From an uncultured bacterium (GTDB taxonomy: Bacteria > Cyanobacteriota > Vampirovibrionia > Gastranaerophilales > Gastranaerophilaceae), in contig CAJMAX010000021.1 in assembly GCA_905211505.1 (NCBI GenBank), positions 1 to 17,403 of the forward strand: a DNA stretch of 17,403 nucleotides. The letters are read 5' to 3'. The stretch's first letter is position 1, and the number at the start of each line of letters is the position of its first letter. The notes under the pieces were generated by a model that saw only the letters and a list, made by a program, of their open reading frames with translations, was not told the DNA's origin and made no database searches. The position numbers and the translations under genes are program-made. Of the stretch, positions 5,402-13,450 are shown piece after piece.

Positions 5402-6643
5402 ATGGGACAAACTTTAGTTGAAAAAATTATATCAAATCACGCAGGAAAAGATGTTAAAGCCGGTGAACTTGTTATTGCAAATGTTGACGTATGTGCTGTA
5501 CAAGACGGAACTGGCCCTTTAACTGTGCAAGAATATAAAAAACTTGGGAAGGATAAATTAAACAACCCTGAACGTACAATTCTGTTTATAGACCATGCTT
5601 CACCAAGCCCTAAAAAAGAACTATCAAATATGCATACAATCCTTAGAGATTTTTCAAAAGAATATGGTGCAGTTCTATCAGAAGTCGGTTCTGGAGTTTG
5701 CCACCAAAGACTTGTCGAAACTTTTGTTAATCCTACTGAAATCTTGGTTGGAGCAGATTCACACACTTGTACCTCAGGAGCGTTAGGAGCATTTGCAACA
5801 GGCATGGGTTCTACTGATGTTGCAGTCGCTATGGCACTTGGTAAAACATGGCTTAAGGTTCCTCAAACGTTTAAAATAGTTGTTAACGGAAAATTCAGAG
5901 AAGGAATTTGCTCAAAAGATTTAATGCTTCATCTTATAGGGATGATAGGTGCCGATGGTGCAACATATAAAGCTTTAGAATTTTGTGGTGACACAATCGA
6001 TAATATGTGCATGTCTGAAAGATTTACTCTTGCGAATATGGCAGTTGAAGCAGGAGCAAAATGCGGACTGTTCGTTCCTGATGAAAAAACTAAAGAATAC
6101 CTGATTTCTCGCGGCAGAGGAGACAAATATCAAGAAATAAAACCTGATTCAGATGCAATATACGAAAGAGTAATAGAAATTGATGCCTCAACTATCGAGC
6201 ATACTGTATCATGCCCGCACACAGTAGATAACACTAAACTTGCTAAAGATTTAAACGATGTAAAAGTTCAACAAGTTTATGTTGGAACCTGCACAAACGG
6301 CAGAATTGAAGATATGAGAACAGTAGCTTCAATTTTAAAAGGTAAAAAAGTTCATCCTGACGTTAGAATGCTAATATGTCCGGCATCGCGCGACGTATAC
6401 AAACAAGCACTAAATGAGGGATTACTCGAAATATTTTTAGACGCAAATGCAACAATATTACCACCTGGCTGTGGTCCATGCGTAGGTATTCATGCCGGTA
6501 TTTTAGCTGATGAAGAGGTTTGCCTGACAACTCAAAACAGAAATTTCCAGGGTAGACTTGGCAATACAAAAGGTTATATTTACCTGGCATCTCCTTATGT
6601 TGCAGCTTACACAGCTATAAACGGATATATATCAGATAAATAA
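5402..6643 (+). CDS. leuC: 3-isopropylmalate dehydratase large subunit (LeuC / homoaconitase-type)
   Basis: A 413-aa aconitase-superfamily protein of the shorter, two-subunit type. These enzymes isomerise 2-isopropylmalate to 3-isopropylmalate in leucine synthesis, or act on homoaconitate in related subfamilies. The three 4Fe-4S ligands are visible: C297 in VGTCTNGR, and C357 and C360 in LPPGCGPCVGIHAG. Substrate-site motifs GADSHTCTSGALGAFATGMGS (117-137, interrupted here only by my line of reading), DHASPSP (64-70) and QNRNFQGRLG (378-387) are intact. Length fits LeuC type 2 (about 420 aa) rather than enterobacterial LeuC (about 466 aa). The small subunit LeuD, needed for activity and usually adjacent, is not present, and the gene has its own promoter and terminator. 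Substrate choice between isopropylmalate and homoaconitate cannot be settled from the large subunit alone, so the symbol is the likeliest, not the only, option. Confidence 0.9.
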   Translation: MGQTLVEKIISNHAGKDVKAGELVIANVDVCAVQDGTGPLTVQEYKKLGKDKLNNPERTILFIDHASPSPKKELSNMHTILRDFSKEYGAVLSEVGSGVCHQRLVETFVNPTEILVGADSHTCTSGALGAFATGMGSTDVAVAMALGKTWLKVPQTFKIVVNGKFREGICSKDLMLHLIGMIGADGATYKALEFCGDTIDNMCMSERFTLANMAVEAGAKCGLFVPDEKTKEYLISRGRGDKYQEIKPDSDAIYERVIEIDASTIEHTVSCPHTVDNTKLAKDLNDVKVQQVYVGTCTNGRIEDMRTVASILKGKKVHPDVRMLICPASRDVYKQALNEGLLEIFLDANATILPPGCGPCVGIHAGILADEEVCLTTQNRNFQGRLGNTKGYIYLASPYVAAYTAINGYISDK

Positions 6644-6681
6644 AGTATTATTTATACAAAACAAAAGAAAATCAAAAGTAG

Positions 6682-6720
6682 GAGCCGATAGAAAAATACA
6701 ATTATCGGCTCTTTATTTAT
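6682..6720 (+). terminator. Intrinsic terminator after leuC
   Basis: A perfect 9-bp stem GAGCCGATA/TATCGGCTC (6682-6690 with 6703-6711) with a 12-nt loop, followed by TTTATTTAT. It ends the leuC transcript. It lies 31 bp from the end of the converging GH13 gene but lacks a strong U-tract in the minus direction. Confidence 0.85.
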
Positions 6721-6750
6721 CCCTCTTAATATTACACACTTTATATAATA

Positions 6751-8493
6751 TTAGTGTTGTTTATAAACTTTTCTTGTATAGGTTTCAATATACGGAGTAT
6801 CAATTTCAAACACATGAATTCTACCCGGAGCCAAATCTACAGCAATTTCGCCCTGTGAAACCTGGAATTTACTTTGCTCACCATAAGATGGCAATAAGTT
6901 AACAAGTTCTTGATTTGCCTTCAACGTTGGAACTTCAACCTTACAAGCTACAGGTCTATTTACATTTTTGTTTGCAAGAACAAGCAATGTTCTTCCATGT
7001 CTGTGACGGGCAAAAGCAATAACCTGATCCAGCTTATCTTTCTTTTTGTCAAGTATAATATAAGATCCGCGTTTTACAACATCAGCATATTTGTCCCTGA
7101 ATTTAAAACATTCGGTCATAAATTTACCAATATCAGGCTCTTGACCGCCAGGTTTTCTTGACAAATTAAAGATATCCAATTTTCCGTTATGAACAGTCAT
7201 TTCATGATTATCTGTTCGAGTTTCTGTTAAATATTTATCTTTATAGGAATAATTATAAAAATCACCTGATTGAAACCCGTCAACAAAATACGGATTCAAC
7301 ATAGGTAAAGTAGCTTGCAGACCGGATGTCAAATTACAATAGATTTCTCCGCCATGGAACATAGGGGAAATATCATCATGAGTCGCAAAAGAGCCAATCA
7401 GGGACTTGCCGCGTTCTACACGGTAAGACATGTTTAGATTATCTAAAACATAATCATTCAATTCTTTTGCTGTATTCCACTCATTAAAAATATGGTACTG
7501 ACCGTAATAAGCATCAAAACCAGAACGAAGTGAATCTTCAGGTCTATCATAAGGCATATTAGCCTGAGGAGATGCATCTTCATATGTATAAGTTTCTGCC
7601 AACCAGGCAAATTCGGGATCACGCTTCCTTGAATACGGAATTATTATATCCCAAAATTCAACAGGTTTTGCACGCGCAACATCTGCTCTAATACCGTCAA
7701 CACCTGCATCAATCATCATATCCACAAATTTCCTATGATATTCTAACAATTGTGGATTTAAAGTACGTTTACCTTCATCTTCCCATGGTTGAAACATTCT
7801 GATATCAAACCAGCCTTGAGGAGTTTTTGCAAGCCCGTTTCGTTCATGCGCCATCAACTCAGGCTTTGCATTATACAAATCATAAGAAGCACAACTTGGT
7901 AAATCTACCATAACCCTTATACCTCGATTGTGACATGCATCAACAAAAGCTTTGAATTGCTCCTTATCAGAACGAGGATCATTTTTATCTATCAACATAG
8001 GATCAAGCTTTAAAATATCCGCAGGCGCATAAACTGAACCTGCTGTCCCCATAGCATTATTTGCTCCAGGAGGATTTATTGGAAGCACATGCAAAGTATT
8101 AAAACCCTCAGACTTAATTTCATCAAGTCTATCTATGGCATTCAAAAAAGTACCGTGCGTTTCATTTCTTTCTATATATTCATTACCATTTGTATCTTTT
8201 GCATTAAATGTTCTTGGTATAATCGCCAGAATTTTAGCACTATTTGTATTAAACAACGTCCTCAAATCATTTTTATATGGTTTTACTGGTTCAGCCTTTA
8301 CTTCTGAGACCTTTGCAACAGCCGCAGAATTTATGAGTGATTGGTTTACAAGAAAATTAGTTAACAAATTTGAAGAAGCTGTTTTTGCATCATAACAACC
8401 TGCTGCTGGAGACAATATAGGAGTATCCTGTTTATTGTTTATTTTCAGAGAATCAAGTCGTTGTGATATAAGATTAGTAGACACATTCATCAT
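6751..8493 (-). CDS. GH13 alpha-amylase-family enzyme, GlgE-like
   Basis: A 580-aa glycoside hydrolase family 13 protein acting on alpha-1,4-glucans. After ~75 low-complexity residues, the (beta/alpha)8 barrel runs from about 80 to 460 and a C-terminal beta domain from about 490 to 568. Catalytic residues are visible: nucleophile D271 (GVDGIRADVAR), acid/base E300 (AWLAETYT) and D373 (FATHDD). Several stretches resemble GlgE maltosyltransferases: KPVEFWD after the nucleophile, LAETYT for LAEAFT, and GFDAYYGQY...EWNTAKELNDY for GlgE's GFxQSYTYF...WRNTKxELxEY. Region I reads VDLPSCASYD, without the usual NH pair; GlgE also departs from amylases there. There is no signal peptide, so it should be cytoplasmic. 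The N-terminal part is shorter than in true GlgE. Its start lies 1 nt after the stop of the upstream membrane protein gene, whose end carries the GGAG ribosome binding site. It is the last gene of a three-gene operon. The exact reaction (hydrolase or maltosyltransferase) is unresolved. Confidence 0.85.
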   Translation of the reverse strand: MMNVSTNLISQRLDSLKINNKQDTPILSPAAGCYDAKTASSNLLTNFLVNQSLINSAAVAKVSEVKAEPVKPYKNDLRTLFNTNSAKILAIIPRTFNAKDTNGNEYIERNETHGTFLNAIDRLDEIKSEGFNTLHVLPINPPGANNAMGTAGSVYAPADILKLDPMLIDKNDPRSDKEQFKAFVDACHNRGIRVMVDLPSCASYDLYNAKPELMAHERNGLAKTPQGWFDIRMFQPWEDEGKRTLNPQLLEYHRKFVDMMIDAGVDGIRADVARAKPVEFWDIIIPYSRKRDPEFAWLAETYTYEDASPQANMPYDRPEDSLRSGFDAYYGQYHIFNEWNTAKELNDYVLDNLNMSYRVERGKSLIGSFATHDDISPMFHGGEIYCNLTSGLQATLPMLNPYFVDGFQSGDFYNYSYKDKYLTETRTDNHEMTVHNGKLDIFNLSRKPGGQEPDIGKFMTECFKFRDKYADVVKRGSYIILDKKKDKLDQVIAFARHRHGRTLLVLANKNVNRPVACKVEVPTLKANQELVNLLPSYGEQSKFQVSQGEIAVDLAPGRIHVFEIDTPYIETYTRKVYKQH

Positions 8494-8494
8494 T

Positions 8495-11056
8495 TTAACT
8501 ATTCTCCTTTTTAATCTTTGGAGTTTTCATTCTACCCATAAAGAATTGAGACAGAACAGTAACTCCAACTAAACCGGCACCTAAACTGCCAAACATCTTA
8601 AACCATTTATTGCTATTGAAAGATTGTTTACATAATTTTGTAAACATTTCATCCGGAGCGCAGCCCATAAGTAAAAATTTTAATTCAGAAGAAGATTTAA
8701 CTTCCTGACCGTTAACAAGATGATTTGGTTTGGCAAAATACTTATCACCACCAAGATAACTTAACACAGCTCTCCTATAATTCATAAAGTCTTCCATAAT
8801 AACAGAATCTTTTATCTTATTTACTGTATCTGAATGTAAATCTCCATCATACATCAATTTCATCGCAGAATCAAAGAAATTTTTATCATTTGAAAGTTCA
8901 ACAATTTCAGTAAACTCATGCGTATCTAAATATTTATTGATAACTTTTCCATCTTTAACTTCTATTTGTGAGAAAAATTCTCTTCTAGCTTCATCATTTG
9001 GTAAATAAGGATTAAGTTCAGGATTTCGAACAGAATAAAATTTAACTGCATAATCTGAAGTATGACCATCAATTAAAACTTGCTTACACATTTCTACCAA
9101 CTCTTCTTTAACTTCTCTTGGCATGGTTGAATTTAAAATATTAACATTTTCTAATTTTGCAATTCTATGATACATATCAAGAGTATTCAATAATCTATAG
9201 AAAGAGCTTTTTACACCTTTTACTCTATCGGCAACAAATGAAAGTTGTAAATCCTTCAATGAAGTCCTAGAAGTATCAGAATAACCCACAAGATTTTCAG
9301 CAGTATAACTCATCTTAGAAGCTCTTAAAGATTCTGCAGTTTCACCAAAAGTAGAATTTACAAGATTTTGATAATTATTTCCGTTACTTTCTTTTGCGAA
9401 CTCTAAAGGTGACATCTTACTTTGCAAAGACGACAATTTCTGCTGTAATACTTCAACTACATTTGCATATTCTGTATCATCTGAAACGACTTTTTCTAAT
9501 TTATTCCTTAACAATTTTCCTGCAACTTCTCTATCCATCTTAGAACGTTCAATTTCTTCCGGGGTAAATTTCAAAGTTTTTAACAATTCTCCGGATATAT
9601 CATTCCAGTAATTTGCAAGTATAGTTTCCGGCGCCTGAGCAGTTTTTATATAGGCAAACCTATCCAGAACTGCACTCTTTGCTTTAAAGCGATTTAAGAT
9701 TTCAGACACATTATGTATATTCTTAATAACAGAATCTGTTAATACAGCTGATGGTTTCATCTTAAAAGCTTCACTCAGTACAGAATCAACACCATGTCCT
9801 GGAGAATGTACAAGATTTTTCATATAAAAATCAAGTTTTCTTGCGGTAATACTCTCTGAATTATCTGCAATATATCTGGCAATATTTTCATCTAATATAT
9901 TCTGAATCATTTTTGAATGTTCCGAAAACTCTTTTACTCCATCATGCAGCAACCCAAAATCTGAAAAACGAGTACGAACAGTATCATTATCCGGTAAAAT
10001 TTTAGCAAGTTCTTCTTCTGGTAGGTTCAACTTAGCAAAGTTTATTTTTATAACATCTCTAACTCTATCAAGAACTTTGTCATCAAAATTAAAACTTTCA
10101 GAAGACAACATTAAATTATTTAAATCTTTTTTAATACTATTTGAAGTAACATAATCAAGTCCATCTGAAATATTTTCATGAATTAAAGTTATCAAATCTT
10201 TTGTAATAGGCTTACCTGAATTTTCAGTCAACAATTGGTCTAAAGCTTTAGTATTTTTAGAATAATCATACTTAGAAATTTCCTGAGTAAAATTAGCTAA
10301 CAATGTATCCGCTTTTTTATCTATTACATTATCCTGATAATGTGCCACTGGTTTTTCTAAAGCATTACAAATCAAAGCACTCATTATTGCTGTAGAAAAA
10401 CCGGATGTCAACATCCACATAGTATTATTTTGGAGAGCAATTTTACGCATCTTCTCCTGAATAAATTCACGGCGATTAGGGATATCTTTAGGAACACGCA
10501 GCCTATCACCTATCTTATTAATTTCCTTATCGCTGTATAAATCCCATGGAATAAACTGATGATCCTGATAGAACATCTTTTTCCTGCCATAATTATCTTC
10601 GTATTTTTGTCTTATATTTACACCATGAATCAAATATGCAGGCAGTTGCAAAAATAATTTAGGCCATAAATTCATTGCGCCAAAAAATGATGCTAACCCA
10701 ATAAATTCAAAAGCTTTTGTCATTGGTGTCTGTTTCTTGGTAAACAAATAAGAAGCTATAGCTAAACCTCCGACTTTCATTCCAAAGTCATTTAATCTCC
10801 CAAGCTCGTGATCATTAGCTTCACCTTTTATTGAATGTTTTAATGCTCTTAAATCATACTTAAAATCTTTAAACATTTCAGAAGGCATATCAAAAATTGT
10901 ATTTCTTACTAACTTTCCATTACTCGGTAACGGCTTTATAAAAGTACGATTTGCCAATTCCTTATTTACATCAAAATCTTTAGCTGCTTTGTCAGAGTTA
11001 TACTGCTGAACCAAAGGTGTTCCATTTACGTATGACTGAATTAAATTTGTTCTCAT
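8495..11056 (-). CDS. Large membrane-anchored helical protein of unknown function (853 aa)
   Basis: I do not recognise a named family. Hydrophobic segments are at about 93-106, 115-145 and 213-231, and one near the C-terminus (about 823-841) is followed by a basic tail (MGRMKTPKIKKENS). Between the third and fourth segments lies a soluble region of about 580 residues, mostly amphipathic helices rich in Lys, Asp, Leu and Asn, without recognisable catalytic motifs. Landmarks FIPWDLYSD (168-176) and EKPVAHY (234-240, right after the third segment) recur in the 345-aa protein encoded directly upstream (FTRWDLLYGD; QKPWEDY). The two therefore look like paralogs, this one with a large insertion. 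There is no cleavable signal peptide. The ATG immediately follows the upstream gene's TAG, and the GH13 gene follows after 1 nt, so all three should be co-translated. A scaffold anchoring the glucan enzyme to a membrane is possible but speculative. Confidence 0.85.
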   Translation of the reverse strand: MRTNLIQSYVNGTPLVQQYNSDKAAKDFDVNKELANRTFIKPLPSNGKLVRNTIFDMPSEMFKDFKYDLRALKHSIKGEANDHELGRLNDFGMKVGGLAIASYLFTKKQTPMTKAFEFIGLASFFGAMNLWPKLFLQLPAYLIHGVNIRQKYEDNYGRKKMFYQDHQFIPWDLYSDKEINKIGDRLRVPKDIPNRREFIQEKMRKIALQNNTMWMLTSGFSTAIMSALICNALEKPVAHYQDNVIDKKADTLLANFTQEISKYDYSKNTKALDQLLTENSGKPITKDLITLIHENISDGLDYVTSNSIKKDLNNLMLSSESFNFDDKVLDRVRDVIKINFAKLNLPEEELAKILPDNDTVRTRFSDFGLLHDGVKEFSEHSKMIQNILDENIARYIADNSESITARKLDFYMKNLVHSPGHGVDSVLSEAFKMKPSAVLTDSVIKNIHNVSEILNRFKAKSAVLDRFAYIKTAQAPETILANYWNDISGELLKTLKFTPEEIERSKMDREVAGKLLRNKLEKVVSDDTEYANVVEVLQQKLSSLQSKMSPLEFAKESNGNNYQNLVNSTFGETAESLRASKMSYTAENLVGYSDTSRTSLKDLQLSFVADRVKGVKSSFYRLLNTLDMYHRIAKLENVNILNSTMPREVKEELVEMCKQVLIDGHTSDYAVKFYSVRNPELNPYLPNDEARREFFSQIEVKDGKVINKYLDTHEFTEIVELSNDKNFFDSAMKLMYDGDLHSDTVNKIKDSVIMEDFMNYRRAVLSYLGGDKYFAKPNHLVNGQEVKSSSELKFLLMGCAPDEMFTKLCKQSFNSNKWFKMFGSLGAGLVGVTVLSQFFMGRMKTPKIKKENS

Positions 11057-12094
11057 CTAACTCACCACACTTTCTTTGTTTTTATCCATAACATCAGCTT
11101 CTTTCACCTTTGAGGGTTTTTTAGTTATATGAACAGTATTCAAAATACCAAGCAAAGTAACTGCTAATGCGGTTCCAAGTAAAGCCTTCCCTGAATATTT
11201 TTCAACTTTAGATACAGCATCTGCCGGACCATTATACAACTCTTTAGCACTTTTCACAAAACTTTCGCCAAAAACTTTTATCGAATGTGTAAAATCTTTT
11301 AGTTTCCAAAATTTTGCTGTTGCAACTTTAAAATAATCTTCCCATGGTTTTTGGAAAGCTAAGGCCACCCCTGCAGCTGCCCATAGGTATGATGAAAAAC
11401 TCCTTGCAAGAGTTGATTTTACAAGAACCTCCTTATAAATAGGCTTGACTTCCTGATCTGAATCATTTAAATTTTCTCCAAGGCCATTCTTTTTAGCAAT
11501 TTTATCATATCTGCGATTTAGTTTTTCTCCGTGCCTAACATCCCCATATAATAAATCCCAACGGGTAAAATCTACACTTTCACCAACCTTATGATATTCA
11601 ATACTTGTCAAATTATAATCGTCAGGACTCTCCTGCAATTGATAATTAACTTTGGCATAAGGCAGCTGGGTATCAATACCAGTAAGAGCCTTCACCGGCA
11701 CATTTATAAAAGATTTTGATATTGACTTAAAAACACCGTACAATAATACGCCCAAAGCCATTTTATTTCCAAGTTGAGATGCCTTTGCCTTTTCAAATGC
11801 GCCATAGTATTTATTCGCGGAATTAAATATTGACATCAAAGTAACACTACCTATCAAATAAGGCACTGTTCCCATTGTCAAAAACTCATAAAAATTAGAA
11901 TTTTTACTCCCCATCAAACCTTTTGCAGGATACACAGTAAAAGCTTTTGTTAATTTGTCTAATCCTATACGTGTTCTTGTAGATAAATTATTTTCCAACA
12001 ACGTATCTTTATCATATAGTGTCTTTTTACCTTCCCCATCATTTGCACTAAAAGATATTTTTTTATCACTAAAATTGCTAATTGGTAAAATCAT
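11057..12094 (-). CDS. Four-helix membrane protein of unknown function (345 aa), first gene of the GH13 operon
   Basis: A hypothetical protein with likely membrane segments at about 72-92, 111-129, 234-248 and 303-321, and a basic C-terminal tail (HITKKPSKVKEAD). The N-terminus is not a signal peptide. It contains DKKISFSANDG (10-20), reminiscent of the short 'SF.G/A' N-terminal signatures I associate with many Gastranaerophilales hypotheticals (from memory, not checked). The loop between segments 2 and 3 has FTRWDLLYGD (176-185), and segment 3 is followed by QKPWEDY (248-254). Both have counterparts in the 853-aa neighbour. GGAG is present just upstream of the ATG at 12094. Its TAG stop abuts the next ATG with no gap, so expression is coupled. 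A TTGACA on the minus strand at 12131-12126 lies upstream but has no acceptable -10 at standard spacing. Function unknown; the tight link to a GH13 enzyme suggests a role with alpha-glucan. Confidence 0.85.
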   Translation of the reverse strand: MILPISNFSDKKISFSANDGEGKKTLYDKDTLLENNLSTRTRIGLDKLTKAFTVYPAKGLMGSKNSNFYEFLTMGTVPYLIGSVTLMSIFNSANKYYGAFEKAKASQLGNKMALGVLLYGVFKSISKSFINVPVKALTGIDTQLPYAKVNYQLQESPDDYNLTSIEYHKVGESVDFTRWDLLYGDVRHGEKLNRRYDKIAKKNGLGENLNDSDQEVKPIYKEVLVKSTLARSFSSYLWAAAGVALAFQKPWEDYFKVATAKFWKLKDFTHSIKVFGESFVKSAKELYNGPADAVSKVEKYSGKALLGTALAVTLLGILNTVHITKKPSKVKEADVMDKNKESVVS

Positions 12095-12185
12095 GATAAC
12101 TCCGCATTTCTTTCATTAGAATACATGTCAAGATTTTTTTTTGTTATCTTGCGTTATTTATATTTACAAATTTTAACAAATATTT
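12095..12185. other. Intergenic gap between uppP and the 345-aa membrane protein gene
   Basis: An A/T-rich 91-bp gap between uppP (ending at 12186) and the membrane-protein gene start at 12094. It carries a minus-strand TTGACA (12131-12126), a run of nine T on the plus strand and a weak AAGAT/ATCTT pair. I see no convincing terminator for uppP and no complete promoter, so read-through from the kdsD operon into the GH13 operon is possible. Confidence 0.4.
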
Positions 12186-13031
12186 TTATTTAAAAATATT
12201 GAAAAACACGAGTGTGAAAAACCCCATTATCACACAATAATAGCCGAAAACATTCAATGAAAACTTTGAAATAAATTTCATAAAATATTTAATACATAAG
12301 TATCCGACAATACCAGACACAACTGTCCCTACCAAGATGGCTAACCAATTATAACCCACAGCCTCTGCAATATCAATTTTAATGATAGGATAAACCATTG
12401 AAGCCCCTAATATAATTGGAATACTTAATAGGAAAGAATATCTCGCTGATGTTTGTCTATCTAAACCTGTAAATAATCCAGTCGCCATTGTCCATCCGGA
12501 ACGAGAGAATCCCGGTAAAACAGCTACACCTTGAGCTAATCCGATGAGTAAGGCTTGTTTTAAATTAACCCTGTCAGATTTGTTATCTTTTTTCTTTGAC
12601 AAATACTCACTGAAAAATAAAACTCCTCCGGTTATAATCAACAAACCTCCAACTAAAGCCGGATGATATACTAAATGTTCTGCAACTTCATTAAACGGTA
12701 ATGCTAAAGCTATGGTTACAAGAGTACCCGCAATTATATAAAGTGCAAGCTTAGCCTTATGTTCAGAGAAATCTCTTTTTTTACAAGCTAAAATCAATGC
12801 CCGTAAAATATCCAAAACATCTTTCCTAAAAAAGATTAGTACAGCAATCAAAGTCCCTAAATGAAGCATTATATCAAAAAAAACTTCTTCATTTGATTGA
12901 GCTACTATTGGAATATTCTTAAAAACCTTATAAAAATTAGACGTAAAAACCAGATGCGCAGAACTAGATACAGGTAAAAACTCACTTAACCCCTGCACAA
13001 TCCCCATTAATATTGCTTGAACAAAATTCAT
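12186..13031 (-). CDS. uppP: Undecaprenyl-diphosphatase (UppP/BacA)
   Basis: A 281-aa polytopic inner-membrane protein, normal for the BacA/UppP family. It dephosphorylates undecaprenyl diphosphate to the monophosphate, recycling the lipid carrier for peptidoglycan, O-antigen and other envelope polymers; overexpression of family members gives bacitracin resistance. Both signature regions are intact: QGLSEFLPVSSSAH (13-26, with E17 and the Ser/His cluster) and PGFSRSG (173-179, with the catalytic-site Arg177), followed by ARYSFLLSIPIILGA. About seven to eight hydrophobic segments are present. A purine-rich AGAAAGAGAG precedes the ATG at 13031. It is the last gene of kdsD-kdsC-queD-uppP, 26 bp after queD. 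I see no convincing terminator in the A-rich 90 bp that follow. Confidence 0.97.
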   Translation of the reverse strand: MNFVQAILMGIVQGLSEFLPVSSSAHLVFTSNFYKVFKNIPIVAQSNEEVFFDIMLHLGTLIAVLIFFRKDVLDILRALILACKKRDFSEHKAKLALYIIAGTLVTIALALPFNEVAEHLVYHPALVGGLLIITGGVLFFSEYLSKKKDNKSDRVNLKQALLIGLAQGVAVLPGFSRSGWTMATGLFTGLDRQTSARYSFLLSIPIILGASMVYPIIKIDIAEAVGYNWLAILVGTVVSGIVGYLCIKYFMKFISKFSLNVFGYYCVIMGFFTLVFFNIFK

Positions 13032-13057
13032 TTAAAAATCTCTCTTTCTAAGAACTA

Positions 13058-13420
13058 CTATTCGGCTTCAAAATATGAACAACAAGAAGATTGAGTTTCC
13101 CAAACCGTAACCTTGCTCAGTTGAACAATTTTTTCTTTTAATTTTGAATAAATATAAGCTGAAATCATCTCACTTGAAGGACTTTCACCCTGAAATTCAG
13201 GAAGTTCATTCAAATCTTTATGATCTAAAGTCTCAAGAACAGCAGTTAACTCCTTTTTCAACACTTTATAATCAATCAAAATATTACTTTGATTTAGACT
13301 CTCTCCTTGAACAAAAGCTTCAACCATCCAATTATGCCCATGCTGATTTTCACATTCTCCATCATAATTCAATAAATGATGCGCTGCTGCAAAAAATGCC
13401 TGTGTTTTAATTTCGTACAT
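13058..13420 (-). CDS. queD: 6-pyruvoyl-tetrahydropterin synthase family / QueD
   Basis: A 120-aa T-fold enzyme, typical length for QueD (6-carboxy-5,6,7,8-tetrahydropterin synthase), which converts dihydroneopterin triphosphate to the precursor of the tRNA base queuosine. Zinc ligands are H15 (FAAAHHL), H27 and H29 (QHGHNW). The catalytic Cys is C23 (CENQHGH), the Asp-His pair is D66-H67 (LDHKDLNE), and the pterin-anchoring Glu is E108 (VWET). The PSSE segment (81-84) stands where the family usually has PTxE. AAGGGG lies upstream of the ATG. It sits between kdsC and uppP with 30- and 26-bp gaps and so is probably co-transcribed with envelope genes; queC, queE and queF are not in the window. 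A PTPS involved in another pterin pathway cannot be excluded, but the short bacterial form with CxxxHGH favours QueD. Confidence 0.88.
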   Translation of the reverse strand: MYEIKTQAFFAAAHHLLNYDGECENQHGHNWMVEAFVQGESLNQSNILIDYKVLKKELTAVLETLDHKDLNELPEFQGESPSSEMISAYIYSKLKEKIVQLSKVTVWETQSSCCSYFEAE

Positions 13421-13450
13421 ATTTATATCCCCTTATCCCTTTTATAATTT

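Noticed and set aside
4912..5410. Two minus-strand open frames over prepilin 2
   Set aside because: They overlap a clear prepilin gene on the other strand and lack ribosome binding sites and recognisable features.
5437..6590. Several open frames on both strands within leuC
   Set aside because: All lie inside the well-supported leuC frame and read as composition-driven shadows.
8089..8395. Plus-strand hydrophobic frames inside the GH13 gene
   Set aside because: Hydrophobicity arises from the antisense of A/T-rich coding sequence; the GH13 frame is continuous through here.
12118..12150. Weak AAGAT/ATCTT hairpin with a T-run as terminator for uppP
   Set aside because: The stem is only five A/T-rich pairs. 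The T-run is on the plus strand and appears as A in the uppP transcript direction, so it cannot act as its U-tract.
13144..13410. Plus-strand 88-codon frame over queD
   Set aside because: Complete overlap with queD, whose active-site residues are all present.
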